Part shown: positions 32,802-40,720 of the stretch, piece by piece
Position numbering within the stretch: position 1 is the first letter of the stretch
Layout: each line of letters opens with the position of its first letter
From: Halomonas sp. M4R1S46
Lineage (GTDB): Bacteria; Pseudomonadota; Gammaproteobacteria; Pseudomonadales; Halomonadaceae
DNA: 64,000 nucleotides
Assembly: GCF_025725685.1 (NCBI RefSeq)
Contig: NZ_CP107008.1
Span: 3,224,001-3,288,000, forward strand
Reading direction: 5' to 3'
Program-made: the position numbers and the translations under genes
The notes under the pieces: generated by a model
The model's input: only the letters and a program-made list of their open reading frames with translations
What the model was told of the DNA's origin: nothing
Databases searched by the model: none

Positions 32802-32824
32802 CGAGGGGCGCCGGGGACAGGTCG
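32802..32824 (-). repeat. 23-base repeat, copy 2 (inverted)
   Basis: Reverse-complement copy, 23 of 23 identical, of the element at 28958-28980. It lies in the non-coding gap between ghrA and the nicotinamidase gene. Further weaker identity extends on the CCCCT side. Confidence 0.85.
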
Positions 32825-32900
32825 CAGAGGGGCCTACACGAAACCGGATGCAGGGCGTAGGCTGGAGGAAGACACACACCGACCTCGAAGGAGGTGCACG

Positions 32901-33470
32901 ATGCGTCACGCTCAGGTGGACTACAGTCGCCGCGACGCGCTGCTGGTGGTGGACATGCAGAACGACTTCTGCGAGGGCGGCGCCCTGGCGGTGGCCGGCG
33001 GCAACGCCCTGGTCGCGGGCATCAACGCCGAGATCGCCGCGGCCCACCAGGCCGGCGCCCTGGTGGTGGCCACCCGGGACTGGCACCCGGTGGATCATGT
33101 CAGTTTCGCCCACCGCGGCGGCCCCTGGCCGGTGCACTGCGTCCAGGACACCGAGGGGGCCGCCTTCCATCCGGACCTCCGGCTCCCGGCGGAGACCATC
33201 CGCGTCAGCAAGGCCACGGCCTTCGACGCCGATGCCTATTCGGGATTCGACGGCACGGGCCTCGGGGACTACCTGCGCGACCGCGGCATCACCCGGGTCG
33301 TCGTCTGTGGCCTGGCCCTGGACGTCTGCGTCCGGGCCACGGTGCTGGACGCCCGCCGGGAAGGTTTCGACACGCTGCTGCTCGAGTCGTTGAGCGCGGC
33401 GGTGGATGCCGACAACGTGGCGACGTGCCGGCGCGAGTTCGCCGATGCCGGTGCCGAGGTGCGCCCATGA
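32901..33470 (+). CDS. pncA: Nicotinamidase (isochorismatase family)
   Basis: A 189-residue cysteine hydrolase with the nicotinamidase triad Asp18 (LLVVDMQNDFCEGG), Lys104 (IRVSKATAFDADAYSGF) and Cys143 (VCGLALDVCVRATVLDA). Metal ligands are in ATRDWHPVDHVSFA (Asp60, His62, His66) and the next His71. PncA converts nicotinamide to nicotinate for NAD salvage. The next gene, overlapping by four bases, encodes the nicotinate phosphoribosyltransferase that uses this product, so the pair is a two-step Preiss-Handler salvage operon. AAGGAGG precedes the ATG. Confidence 0.92.
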   Translation: MRHAQVDYSRRDALLVVDMQNDFCEGGALAVAGGNALVAGINAEIAAAHQAGALVVATRDWHPVDHVSFAHRGGPWPVHCVQDTEGAAFHPDLRLPAETIRVSKATAFDADAYSGFDGTGLGDYLRDRGITRVVVCGLALDVCVRATVLDARREGFDTLLLESLSAAVDADNVATCRREFADAGAEVRP

Positions 33471-34813
33471 GCCGGCCGACGCCCCTCCAGGTGGACGACG
33501 ACGAGCTGGCGCTGCTGACCGACCTCTACCAGCTGACCATGACCCAGGCCTACTGGAAGGAGGCCATGCACGAGGTCGCCACCTTCAGCCTGTTCTTTCG
33601 CCAGCTGCCACCCCAGCGACGCTTCATGCTCGCCTGCGGCCAGCAGCATGCCGCCGAAGTGGCCAGCCGGCTGCGCTTCACCGATGGGGCCCTGGCCCGG
33701 CTGGCCACCCTCGACCACTTCGAGAGCGACTTTCTCGACTGGCTGGCGAACTGGCGGTTCGAGGGCGATATCTGGACCCTCCCCGAGGGCACGCCGGTCT
33801 TCGCCAACGAGCCGCTGCTGGAGGTCGACGCCCCCATCGCCCAGGCTCAGCTGCTCGAGAGCCTGGTGATGAACCTGGTGCAGCTGGAGACGGTGCTCGC
33901 CTCCAAGGCGGTGCGCATCGTCATGGCGGCCCGGGGCCGGCCGGTGGTGGACTTCGGGATGCGCCGCATGCACGGCGTGGATGCCGCCGTCCGCGGGGTG
34001 CGGGCCTACCGCACCGCCGGGCTCTCCGGCACCAGTAACGTCCTCGGCGGCCTGCGCCACGACCTCGCCCTGAACGGCACCATGGCCCACAGCTACGTGC
34101 TCGCCCACGACAGCGAGCGGGCGGCCTTTCGTGCCTTCGCCCGCTACTACCCCGGCACCACGCTGCTGGTGGACACCCATGACACCCTCGCCGGGGTGCG
34201 CCAGGTCATCGACCTGATGCGCGACGCCCCCGAGGTGCGCGTCAGCGCCATCCGGCTGGACTCCGGGGACCTGGGCGAACTGGCCAGGGGCGCGCGCGCC
34301 CTGCTCGACGAGGCCGGCCATGAGGACATCAAGATCGTCGCCAGCAGCGGCCTCGACGAGCAGGCCATCGAGGCATTGCTCGAGGACGGGGCGCCCATCG
34401 ACGCCTTCGGGGTCGGCACCCAGATGGGCGTGGCGGCAGACGCCCCGGTCATCGACCTCTCCTACAAGCTGGTGGAGTACGCCGGCACGCCGCGGGTCAA
34501 GCACTCCACGGGCAAGATCAACCTGCCCGGGCGCAAGCAGGTGTATCGTCGCCGGGACGCGATGGGACACTACAGCGGCGATGTCATCGCCGCGCGGGAC
34601 GAGGCCATCGACGCGGCCACGCCCCTGCTGATTCCCTGCGTGGAGGGCGGCCGGCCCGTCCCGGAGGCGATGGCCCTGGCAGACACCGCCCGGGAACGGG
34701 TAGCACAGGCCCTGACCCAGCTGCCGGCGACGCTGCGACGCCTCGACCACGGCGAAACCGCCTATCCGGTCACGCTCTCTAAGGCACTGGAGCGCCAGGT
34801 CGCCCGGGACTGA
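33467..34813 (+). CDS. pncB: Nicotinate phosphoribosyltransferase
   Basis: A 448-residue enzyme of the NAPRTase family. It begins LALLTDLYQLTMTQAYWKEAMHEVATFSLFFRQLPPQRRFMLACG, then VVDFGMRRMHGVDAAVRGVRAYRTAGLSGTSNVLGGLRHDLALNGTMAHSYVLAH, where GTMAHSY contains the conserved catalytic His region, and AIRLDSGDLGELARGAR and KIVASSGLDEQAIEALL later. It makes nicotinate mononucleotide from nicotinate and PRPP. It is translationally coupled to pncA (ATGA overlap). Confidence 0.92.
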   Translation: MSRPTPLQVDDDELALLTDLYQLTMTQAYWKEAMHEVATFSLFFRQLPPQRRFMLACGQQHAAEVASRLRFTDGALARLATLDHFESDFLDWLANWRFEGDIWTLPEGTPVFANEPLLEVDAPIAQAQLLESLVMNLVQLETVLASKAVRIVMAARGRPVVDFGMRRMHGVDAAVRGVRAYRTAGLSGTSNVLGGLRHDLALNGTMAHSYVLAHDSERAAFRAFARYYPGTTLLVDTHDTLAGVRQVIDLMRDAPEVRVSAIRLDSGDLGELARGARALLDEAGHEDIKIVASSGLDEQAIEALLEDGAPIDAFGVGTQMGVAADAPVIDLSYKLVEYAGTPRVKHSTGKINLPGRKQVYRRRDAMGHYSGDVIAARDEAIDAATPLLIPCVEGGRPVPEAMALADTARERVAQALTQLPATLRRLDHGETAYPVTLSKALERQVARD

Positions 34814-34841
34814 CCCCGGACACGTCCCTACCCCGTGCCAC

Positions 34842-34863
34842 GGCGGGGCATGGAGGCCCCGCC
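34842..34863. terminator. Hairpin between convergent pncB and PfpI genes
   Basis: GGCGGGGC / GCCCCGCC, a perfect 8-base stem with a six-base loop, lies in the 65-base gap between convergent genes. There is no T-tract on either side, so it is at best a weak bidirectional terminator. Confidence 0.5.
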
Positions 34864-34878
34864 GGCAGCGGGTCGGGG

Positions 34879-35436
34879 CTACAGCAACTCGTGGAAGCGG
34901 GCGAGCCAGGCCGGATGGGCCGGCCAGGCCGGGGCCGTGACCAGCTTGTCGCTGACGATCGCCTGATCGACCTCGAGCTCGGCAAAGTCGCCGCCGGCCA
35001 GGTGGACCTCGGGGGCGCAGGCCGGATAGGCCGAGACCCGGAGCCCCTCCAGGGAGACCGCCGCGGCCAGCAGCTGGGCCCCATGGCAGATGGCGGCCAC
35101 CGGCTTCTCGTGGTCGAAGAAGTGACGCACCAGTTCCAGAACCCGCTCGTCCAGGCGCAGGTACTCGGGGGCGCGCCCCCCCGGAATCACCAGACCGTCG
35201 TAGTCGTCGGGGGCGACCTCGGCGAAGGTGGCGTTGAGGACGAAGTTGTGGCCCGGCTTCTCGGTATAGGTCTGGTCACCCTCGAAGTCGTGGATGGCGG
35301 TCCGGATGCGATCTCCCTCGCGCTTGTCGGGACACACCGCATCCACCTGGTGGCCCATGGCCTGGAGGGCCTGGAAGGGCACCATGATCTCGTAGTCCTC
35401 GACGAAGTCGCCGGCGATGAGCAGCAAGCTGGCCAT
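34879..35436 (-). CDS. DJ-1/PfpI family protein
   Basis: A 185-residue single-domain protein of the DJ-1/PfpI superfamily. The nucleophile elbow is AAICHGAQLLAAA with the Cys-His pair of the PfpI/YhbO type, the conserved Glu lies in GDFVEDYEIMVPFQALQAMGH, and LVIPGGRAPEYLRLD is the GGRAPE block typical of the type-1 glutamine amidotransferase-like group. Members are deglycases, glyoxalases or chaperones with debated activities. CAAGGAG precedes the chosen ATG by eight bases. Confidence 0.88.
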   Translation of the reverse strand: MASLLLIAGDFVEDYEIMVPFQALQAMGHQVDAVCPDKREGDRIRTAIHDFEGDQTYTEKPGHNFVLNATFAEVAPDDYDGLVIPGGRAPEYLRLDERVLELVRHFFDHEKPVAAICHGAQLLAAAVSLEGLRVSAYPACAPEVHLAGGDFAELEVDQAIVSDKLVTAPAWPAHPAWLARFHELL

Positions 35437-35577
35437 GGGGATCTCCTTGTGCATGGGGAGGGAAAGCGGGGCCCTGCCAGGGCAGCCTAGCCCGCCATCG
35501 ATGAATCGGCCATGACCGGCGGGAACCCGGGGCGACCCGCCGCGCTCTCAGGACAGTCACCCCATCGAGGCACCGCC

Positions 35578-36231
35578 ATGCTCCCTTCCGCCCTGCGCCT
35601 CATCGGCTGGCTGGCGCTGCTGTCGCTGGCCCTGCCCGCCCTGGCGGCGCCCCAGCCGCAGGCCTTCAGCGCCCGCTATCACCTGCAGGTAGACGGCTGG
35701 CCGGATGCCGACATCCGCCATCGTCTCCGCCATGAGGGGGGCACCTGGCAGAGCGAGATGCGCACCGAGCTGCCCGGGGCCTGGGGGCGGGAGTGGGGAC
35801 GCTTCCGGGTCGCCGAGGATGGAGTTCGCGCCCTGCACTATGCCGCCGGCTACTCGCTGCTGGGGATCCAGCGGGGCTACTCGCTGGACCGGCGGGACCT
35901 GGGGGCCCTGCCCGATCGCCAGAGCGCGCTGGTCGCCCTCGCCCGCCGGGTCATCGACAATGCCTGCGCCCGGGACTGCCCGCTGCGCTACCGTGACCAC
36001 AAGGGCCGCGAGGAAGTGCTGCACTACCGGGTGCTGGGGCGGGATGCCCTGTCCCTGCCGCTGGGCCGCTTCGAGAGGGTGCGGGTCGCCCTCACCGACC
36101 CCGCCGAGGCCGACAGGCGGCTGGTGCTGGACCTGGATGCGCGGCGTCCCGGCCTGCTGCTGGCCATGGAGTACCACCGCGACGGCCAGCGCCGCAGCCG
36201 GCTGACCCTGACCGCGCTGGCCGAGCCCTGA
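35578..36231 (+). CDS. DUF3108 domain exported protein
   Basis: A 217-residue exported protein with a signal peptide (LIGWLALLSLALPALAAPQ) and a DUF3108 domain: FSARYHLQVDGWPDADIRHRLRHEGGTWQSEMRTELPG and LHYAAGYSLLGIQRGYSLD, ending with RRLVLDLDARRPGLLLAMEYHRDGQR. DUF3108 proteins are probably periplasmic or outer-membrane beta-rich proteins of unknown function. The ATG at 35578 begins the signal peptide directly. It is convergent with nothing and followed by the non-coding lysO leader. Confidence 0.82.
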   Translation: MLPSALRLIGWLALLSLALPALAAPQPQAFSARYHLQVDGWPDADIRHRLRHEGGTWQSEMRTELPGAWGREWGRFRVAEDGVRALHYAAGYSLLGIQRGYSLDRRDLGALPDRQSALVALARRVIDNACARDCPLRYRDHKGREEVLHYRVLGRDALSLPLGRFERVRVALTDPAEADRRLVLDLDARRPGLLLAMEYHRDGQRRSRLTLTALAEP

Positions 36232-36318
36232 GCCCCCTCCGCCACCAGGCAAAAATGCCTGGCAGCCGGTCGGATTTGACCGATCGTCACGAGAAAGACG
36301 GATTTCGAGACGAGTTTA

Positions 36319-36364
36319 TCGATCTGATGAGGCGAATAGCCCGCTATTTAACGAATCAGATCGA
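36319..36364. repeat. Nested inverted repeat upstream of lysO
   Basis: An outer perfect 10-base pair of arms TCGATCTGAT (36319-36328) and ATCAGATCGA (36355-36364) encloses an inner six-base hairpin AATAGC / GCTATT with a two-base loop. The whole 46-base unit can fold as one long interrupted hairpin and is much more AT-rich than its surroundings. It could be an extragenic palindrome or an RNA element in the 248-base lysO leader. A second small hairpin, CCAGGCA / TGCCTGG, is at 36245-36262. Confidence 0.65.
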
Positions 36365-36479
36365 ATGACATCGGCCGAAAGCCCGGGTTTCGCAGTAGAG
36401 CAGCGTCGAGTCCGACAGGCTGCTAGAGTAGCCGGTTTTCGGGTCGCCGACGGCACCCCCAAGGAGAAGGGACTCTCGC

Positions 36480-37406
36480 ATGCTGACCGGTCTGCTGATC
36501 GTCTTGTTGCCGCTGGTCCTGGGCTATCTGGTCCGAGTCCGGCAGGCGGGGCCGATGGCCCTGATCAACCGTGGCGTGAATGCCTCGATCTACGTGATCC
36601 TGCTGCTGATGGGGATCGGGCTGGCCGGCCTCGACGACCTCGGCGGCCAGCTCTCGCGGATGGGCGGGCAGGCCCTGACCCTGCTCGGCGTGACCTCGGC
36701 CTGCAACCTCGCGGCCCTGGGTTGGCTGTCCCGCCGGCTGCGCCTGGCGGTGGATCCCTCGCGGGTGGTGGCCGGCGCCCCCACCAGCAAGCTCGCCGCC
36801 ATGGCCGGGTCGCTGTCGCTGGTCGGGGTGGTACTGCTGGGGGTCGTGCTCGGCGTGGTGGCCGGCGGCCCCCTGGGCGAGCGCCTGTTCCCCTGGGCGG
36901 AGCGGCTGGCGGAATGGGTGCTCTATGCCCTGCTCGCGCTGATCGGCTGCCAGCTGCGCAACTCCGGCATGCCGCTCCGGCAGATCCTGCTCAACCGGTT
37001 CGGCCTGGCCATCGCCATTACCCTGGCGGCGAGCTCGCTGGTCGGCGGCCTGCTCGCCGCCCCCTTGCTCGACCTGCCCTGGAACCAGGGCCTGGCCCTG
37101 GCCGCCGGCTTCGGCTGGTACTCGCTGTCCGGCATCCTGATCGGCGACCAGCTCGGCCCCCTGCTCGGCGGCGTGGCCTTCTTCAACGACCTCGGCCGCG
37201 AGCTGCTGGCCTTCGTGCTGATCCCGCTGGTGATCCGCCGCCAGGCGGCGCTGGCCATCGGCTATGGCGGCGCCACGGCCATGGACTTCACCCTGCCGGT
37301 CATCCAGCAGCACGGGGGCGTGGCCTGCGTGCCGGTGGCGGTGGTCAGCGGGTTCATCCTCTCGCTGCTCTCACCGCCGCTGATCCTGTTCCTGCTGACG
37401 CTGTAG
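36480..37406 (+). CDS. lysO: LysO-type lysine exporter (DUF340 family)
   Basis: A 308-residue inner-membrane protein with about eight to ten hydrophobic segments. The halves match LysO/YbjE: LLPLVLGYLVRVRQAGPMALINRGVNASIYVILLLMGIGLAG at the start, and ALAAGFGWYSLSGILIGDQLGPLLGGVAFFNDLGRELLAF with YGGATAMDFTLPVIQQHGG in the second half. LysO exports L-lysine and toxic analogues. AAGGAGAAGGG precedes the ATG. The last 36 codons are duplicated just downstream. The leader has strong palindromic structure but I do not recognise an L-box lysine riboswitch in it. Confidence 0.88.
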   Translation: MLTGLLIVLLPLVLGYLVRVRQAGPMALINRGVNASIYVILLLMGIGLAGLDDLGGQLSRMGGQALTLLGVTSACNLAALGWLSRRLRLAVDPSRVVAGAPTSKLAAMAGSLSLVGVVLLGVVLGVVAGGPLGERLFPWAERLAEWVLYALLALIGCQLRNSGMPLRQILLNRFGLAIAITLAASSLVGGLLAAPLLDLPWNQGLALAAGFGWYSLSGILIGDQLGPLLGGVAFFNDLGRELLAFVLIPLVIRRQAALAIGYGGATAMDFTLPVIQQHGGVACVPVAVVSGFILSLLSPPLILFLLTL

Positions 37407-37433
37407 GCCATGGGCACCCTGCCGCTCTCCAGG

Positions 37434-37542
37434 GGTCACCCAGCAGCACGGCGGCGTGGCCTGCGTGCCGGTGGCGGTGGTCAGCGGGTTCATCCTCTCG
37501 CTGCTTTCACCGCCGCTGATCCTGTTCCTGCTGACGCTGTGA
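37434..37542 (+). pseudogene. Tandem duplicate of the lysO 3' end
   Basis: This 109-base segment repeats 37298-37406, the end of lysO, with 104 of 109 bases identical. The copy encodes VTQQHGGVACVPVAVVSG.. to LLTL and ends with its own TGA instead of TAG. It has no start codon or ribosome site in frame and follows the intact gene after 27 bases, so it is a non-functional fragment. Partial similarity continues into the 27-base spacer (ACCCTGCCG). Confidence 0.92.
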
Positions 37543-37638
37543 CCGGCCCAATGGGGCGACACCTGCACAATGCCTGCACACCGATCGGGGATGATAGGGT
37601 GTCGTCCCTTCGTCCCTGCTGGCCCGCGGAGTCCGTCC

Positions 37639-39078
37639 ATGCGTTCCCGCTCTGTCTTCACCCCGGCCGTGTCCCGGCTCGGGATCAAGTTGTTCGTGAT
37701 CATCCTGGTGGTCAACGTGGCCATCTCCGGACTGGTCTTCATCGCCGTGTCGCGCAGCCTCGACCAGGGCTTCATCGAGTACCTGGACCGCACCCAGACC
37801 CGGCGGGCAGAGACCCTGGCCAAGGGCCTGGCCGACGAATGGGCCTGGCGCGGCGACTGGCAGTGGCTGCGCCAGTCGCCGCGAACCTGGCACCACCTGG
37901 TGCGTCGCCAGCTGTGGCCGGGGGATGCCCCGCCGCCGGAGGGCATCGAGCGCCGCCTGGGGGATCCCAAGGACTTCGTGCTCCATGACGCCGAGGGCCT
38001 GCCGGTGATCGGACTGCCGCCGGACAACGACCTGGAGGCAGCGGAGCTGCGCTGGCTGCCGATCGTCAGCGACGGCACCCGGGTCGGCACCCTGGGCTAC
38101 CGACCGCCCCAGCAGCTGATGGCGCGCATGGATCGGATCTTCCTCTCCCAGCAGCGCCGTAACCTGGCGATCATCGTCGCCGCCCTGGGGCTGGCCTCCC
38201 TGCTGCTGGCGGGGGGCCTGTCCTGGTGGCTCGGTCGCCGTACCCGGGGCATGACCCTGGCCACCCGGCGCCTCACCGAGGGCGACTACAGTACCCGCCT
38301 GGCCGAGCGCGGCCGCGACGAGCTCTCCAGCCTGGCACGCGACTTCAACGTCCTGGCGGCCACCCTGGAGGCCAGCCGCGAGGCGCGCAGCCGCTGGGTC
38401 TCGGACATCGCCCACGAGCTGCGCACGCCGCTCGCCGTGCTGCGCGGCGAGATCGAGGCCATGCAGGACGGCATCCGTCCCCTGGATCTGGACAACCTGG
38501 GCTCGCTGGCCCAGGAGGTCGACCAGCTCGAGCGCCTGGTGGCCGACCTCCGGCTGCTGTCCCAGAGCGACGCCGGTGCCCTGGAGGTCCAGCTGGCGCC
38601 CCTGGACCTCGCCGCCAGCCTCGCCGCCCGCCTCGACGAGGCCGCTCCCTGGCTGGCCGACAGCCGTCTCGCGCTCGACAGCGAGATCGCGGGTCCGGCC
38701 TGGATCCGCGGCGACACCCAGCGGCTGCGCCAGCTGTGGACCAACCTGCTGGACAACACCTGTGCCTACACCCGCCCCCCGGGCCGGCTGAGGGTGCGCC
38801 TCGCGGCCACCGGGGAGGGCTGGCAGGTGAGCTGGGAGGACAGCGCCCCGGGGGTGCCCGAGGCCGAGCTGCCGCGCCTCACCGAACGCCTCTACCGGGT
38901 CGAGGGATCGCGCAGCCGCGCCAGTGGCGGCAGCGGCCTGGGGCTGTCCATCGCCATGGCCCTGGCCCGGGCCCACGGTGCCGAGATGGTCGCCAGCCCG
39001 TCGTCGCTGGGCGGGCTATGCTGGACGCTGACCTTTCCGGCCATCGCCGAACATCAACTCAGGGAGGATGACGCATGA
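37639..39078 (+). CDS. baeS: BaeS-type two-component sensor histidine kinase
   Basis: A 479-residue sensor kinase. Membrane segment 1 is about residues 15-37 (GIKLFVIILVVNVAISGLVFIAV), a periplasmic sensing domain follows, and membrane segment 2 is about 178-200. HAMP precedes the H-box in RSRWVSDIAHELRTPLAVLRGEIEAMQDG, which is diagnostic of BaeS; then N-box LWTNLLDNTCAYT, G1 WEDSAPGVP and G2 GGSGLGLSIAMALARAHG. BaeS responds to envelope stress. The start overlaps no upstream gene, and its stop overlaps the regulator start by four bases. The duplicated lysO fragment ends 96 bases upstream. Confidence 0.88.
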   Translation: MRSRSVFTPAVSRLGIKLFVIILVVNVAISGLVFIAVSRSLDQGFIEYLDRTQTRRAETLAKGLADEWAWRGDWQWLRQSPRTWHHLVRRQLWPGDAPPPEGIERRLGDPKDFVLHDAEGLPVIGLPPDNDLEAAELRWLPIVSDGTRVGTLGYRPPQQLMARMDRIFLSQQRRNLAIIVAALGLASLLLAGGLSWWLGRRTRGMTLATRRLTEGDYSTRLAERGRDELSSLARDFNVLAATLEASREARSRWVSDIAHELRTPLAVLRGEIEAMQDGIRPLDLDNLGSLAQEVDQLERLVADLRLLSQSDAGALEVQLAPLDLAASLAARLDEAAPWLADSRLALDSEIAGPAWIRGDTQRLRQLWTNLLDNTCAYTRPPGRLRVRLAATGEGWQVSWEDSAPGVPEAELPRLTERLYRVEGSRSRASGGSGLGLSIAMALARAHGAEMVASPSSLGGLCWTLTFPAIAEHQLREDDA

Positions 39079-39788
39079 TTGCCCCGGACCCCGCGACCGA
39101 CCGAGTCCTGATCATCGAGGACGAACCCAAGATCGCCCGCCTGGTGGCGGACTACCTGGAGGGCAGCGGTTTCGACTGCCACCACATCGACCACGGCGAC
39201 AAGGTCCTGCCCTGGCTCGAGGCCCAGGAGGCCCGCCCGGAGCTGGTCCTGCTCGACCTGATGCTGCCGGGCACCGACGGCCTGACACTGTGCCGGGAGA
39301 TTCGCCAGCGCTGGCCGCGGGTCGCGATCATCATGCTCACCGCGCGGGTCGAGGAGGTCGACCGGCTGCTGGGCCTGGAGCTCGGCGCCGACGACTACAT
39401 CTGCAAGCCGTTCAGCCCCCGGGAGGTGGTGGCCAGGGCCCGGGCCGTGCTGCGCCGCAGCCGTGCCGCCGAGGCCCCGGAGACCGCCGGCGACGCCAAC
39501 ACCCTGAGCCTGGACGAGGACGGCTGGCGGGCGCTGGCCGACGGTCGGGACCTGGGGCTGACCGCGGTGGAGTTCCAGCTGCTGCGGGTGATGATGCAGT
39601 CGCCCGGGCGCATCTTCTCCCGGGAACAGCTGATGGATCACATGTACCGCGATCACCGCATCGTCTCCGAGCGCACCGTGGACAGCCATATCAAGAAGCT
39701 GCGCAAGAAGATCGCCGAGGTCTGGCCCGAGCGCGAGATCATTCGCTCGGTCTACGGCGTGGGCTACAAGTACCAGCCGGAGGAGTGA
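39075..39788 (+). CDS. baeR: BaeR-type response regulator (OmpR family)
   Basis: A 237-residue OmpR-family regulator. The receiver domain has acidic pocket residues in VLIIEDEPKIARLV, phospho-acceptor Asp61 in LVLLDLMLPGTDGL, Thr in IIMLTARVEEVD and Lys in DDYICKPFSPREVVAR. The C-terminal winged helix is LTAVEFQLLRVMMQSPGRIFSREQLMDHMYRDHRIVSERTVDSHIKKLRKKI, close to BaeR. It is coupled to the sensor gene. The CpxP/Spy-like gene 104 bases downstream is a plausible target, because Spy is controlled by BaeR in E. coli. Confidence 0.9.
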   Translation: MIAPDPATDRVLIIEDEPKIARLVADYLEGSGFDCHHIDHGDKVLPWLEAQEARPELVLLDLMLPGTDGLTLCREIRQRWPRVAIIMLTARVEEVDRLLGLELGADDYICKPFSPREVVARARAVLRRSRAAEAPETAGDANTLSLDEDGWRALADGRDLGLTAVEFQLLRVMMQSPGRIFSREQLMDHMYRDHRIVSERTVDSHIKKLRKKIAEVWPEREIIRSVYGVGYKYQPEE

Positions 39789-39891
39789 AGTCCCGCGGAC
39801 ATGCACCACCTTTGCACCCTGGGTCCACGGCCCTTGCACGCCGCCGGGCGACACTGCAAGCGTCAACCCAAGGCCACAAGGAATGCCCGAC

Positions 39892-40536
39892 ATGAAGAAG
39901 ACGAGCCTGACCCGCAAGCTGTTCGCCCCCGCCCTGCTGGCCGCCGCCATCGCCCCCCTGGCGCTCTCCGCCAGCGCCGCTCCCGACGAGGGGGGACATC
40001 ACCGGGAGCATCGTGCCGAGCAGCGCGAGGCCCTCTTCGAACGCGCCGGCCTCGACGCCGAGACGCGCGACGCCCTGGCCGAGGCCCGCGCCGAGCATCA
40101 CCAGGCGCTGCAGGAACTGCAAGCCGAGCACCGCGAGCGGCTCGAGGAGATCCTCGACGACGACCAGCGCGCGGCCCTCGAGCAGGCCAAGCGCGAGATG
40201 CGCCAGGAATGGCGCGCCGAGCAGCGCCAGGCCCGCGAGACCCGTCTGGAGGCCCTGTTCGACGAGTGGCAGCTCGACGAGGCGACCCGCGAGACGCTCC
40301 GCGAGCAGCGCGCCGCCTTCCATGCCGAGGCCCAGGCGCTGCACGACCAGACCTTCGACAGCCGCGAGGATCGCCGGGCGGCCTGGCAGGCACTCCGCGC
40401 CGACTATCGCGAGACCCTCGCCGAGCATCTCGACGAGGAACAGCTGAGCCGCCTGCGCGAGGCCATGCGGCCCGACCACAAGGGCCCCGGCTCGCACCAC
40501 GGCGGCGAGCGCCCCCGGCACCCCGACGCCGGCTGA
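39892..40536 (+). CDS. Spy/CpxP-like periplasmic protein
   Basis: A 214-residue exported protein. The signal peptide is KLFAPALLAAAIAPLALSASAAP. The mature part is almost entirely charged helix (Glu, Arg, Ala, Gln) with repeated LTxxQ-like motifs (ILDDDQRAALEQ, LDEEQLSRLREAM) as in Spy and CpxP. A His-rich patch (GGHHREHRAEQ) and tail (GSHHGGERPRHPDAG) may bind metal. Spy-type chaperones protect periplasmic proteins during envelope stress. The ATG at 39892 has AAGGA nine bases upstream; the ATG at 39883 abuts it. It lies directly after baeSR and ends in a strong terminator. Confidence 0.8.
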   Translation: MKKTSLTRKLFAPALLAAAIAPLALSASAAPDEGGHHREHRAEQREALFERAGLDAETRDALAEARAEHHQALQELQAEHRERLEEILDDDQRAALEQAKREMRQEWRAEQRQARETRLEALFDEWQLDEATRETLREQRAAFHAEAQALHDQTFDSREDRRAAWQALRADYRETLAEHLDEEQLSRLREAMRPDHKGPGSHHGGERPRHPDAG

Positions 40537-40558
40537 CGCCGCCCTCCCCGCCTCCCAG

Positions 40559-40592
40559 GACGCCCGGCCTCGTGCCGGGCGTCTTCGTTTTC
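40559..40592 (+). terminator. Rho-independent terminator after the Spy-like gene
   Basis: GACGCCCGGC / GCCGGGCGTC, a perfect 10-base stem (40559-40568 and 40574-40583) with a five-base loop, followed by TTCGTTTTCC. It closes the bae-spy transcription unit before betT. Confidence 0.88.
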
Positions 40593-40660
40593 CTCTCACC
40601 GAACTTCGAGATTCCCGACCCGACCGGCAGGCCGACTTGCAGACCGCAGGGGATGTGAGT

Positions 40661-40686
40661 ATTTTATTTGAACGTTCATTTAAAAA
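40661..40686. promoter_or_regulatory. BetI-like operator upstream of betT
   Basis: ATTTGAACGTTCATTTAAA contains the palindrome TGAACGTTCA (40669-40678) in an AT-rich patch 43 bases before betT. TetR-family BetI repressors of the choline-glycine betaine genes bind TTGAACGTTCAA-like sites. No betI, betA or betB is in this window, so regulation would be in trans. Confidence 0.65.
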
Positions 40687-40720
40687 AGAGTCGCCCCAAC
40701 AACGACAGGAGTCTCACTGA

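Noticed and set aside
36232..36479. Lysine riboswitch upstream of lysO
   Set aside because: I could not place the L-box core motifs or its multi-helix junction; only simple nested palindromes are present. A covariance-model search would decide.
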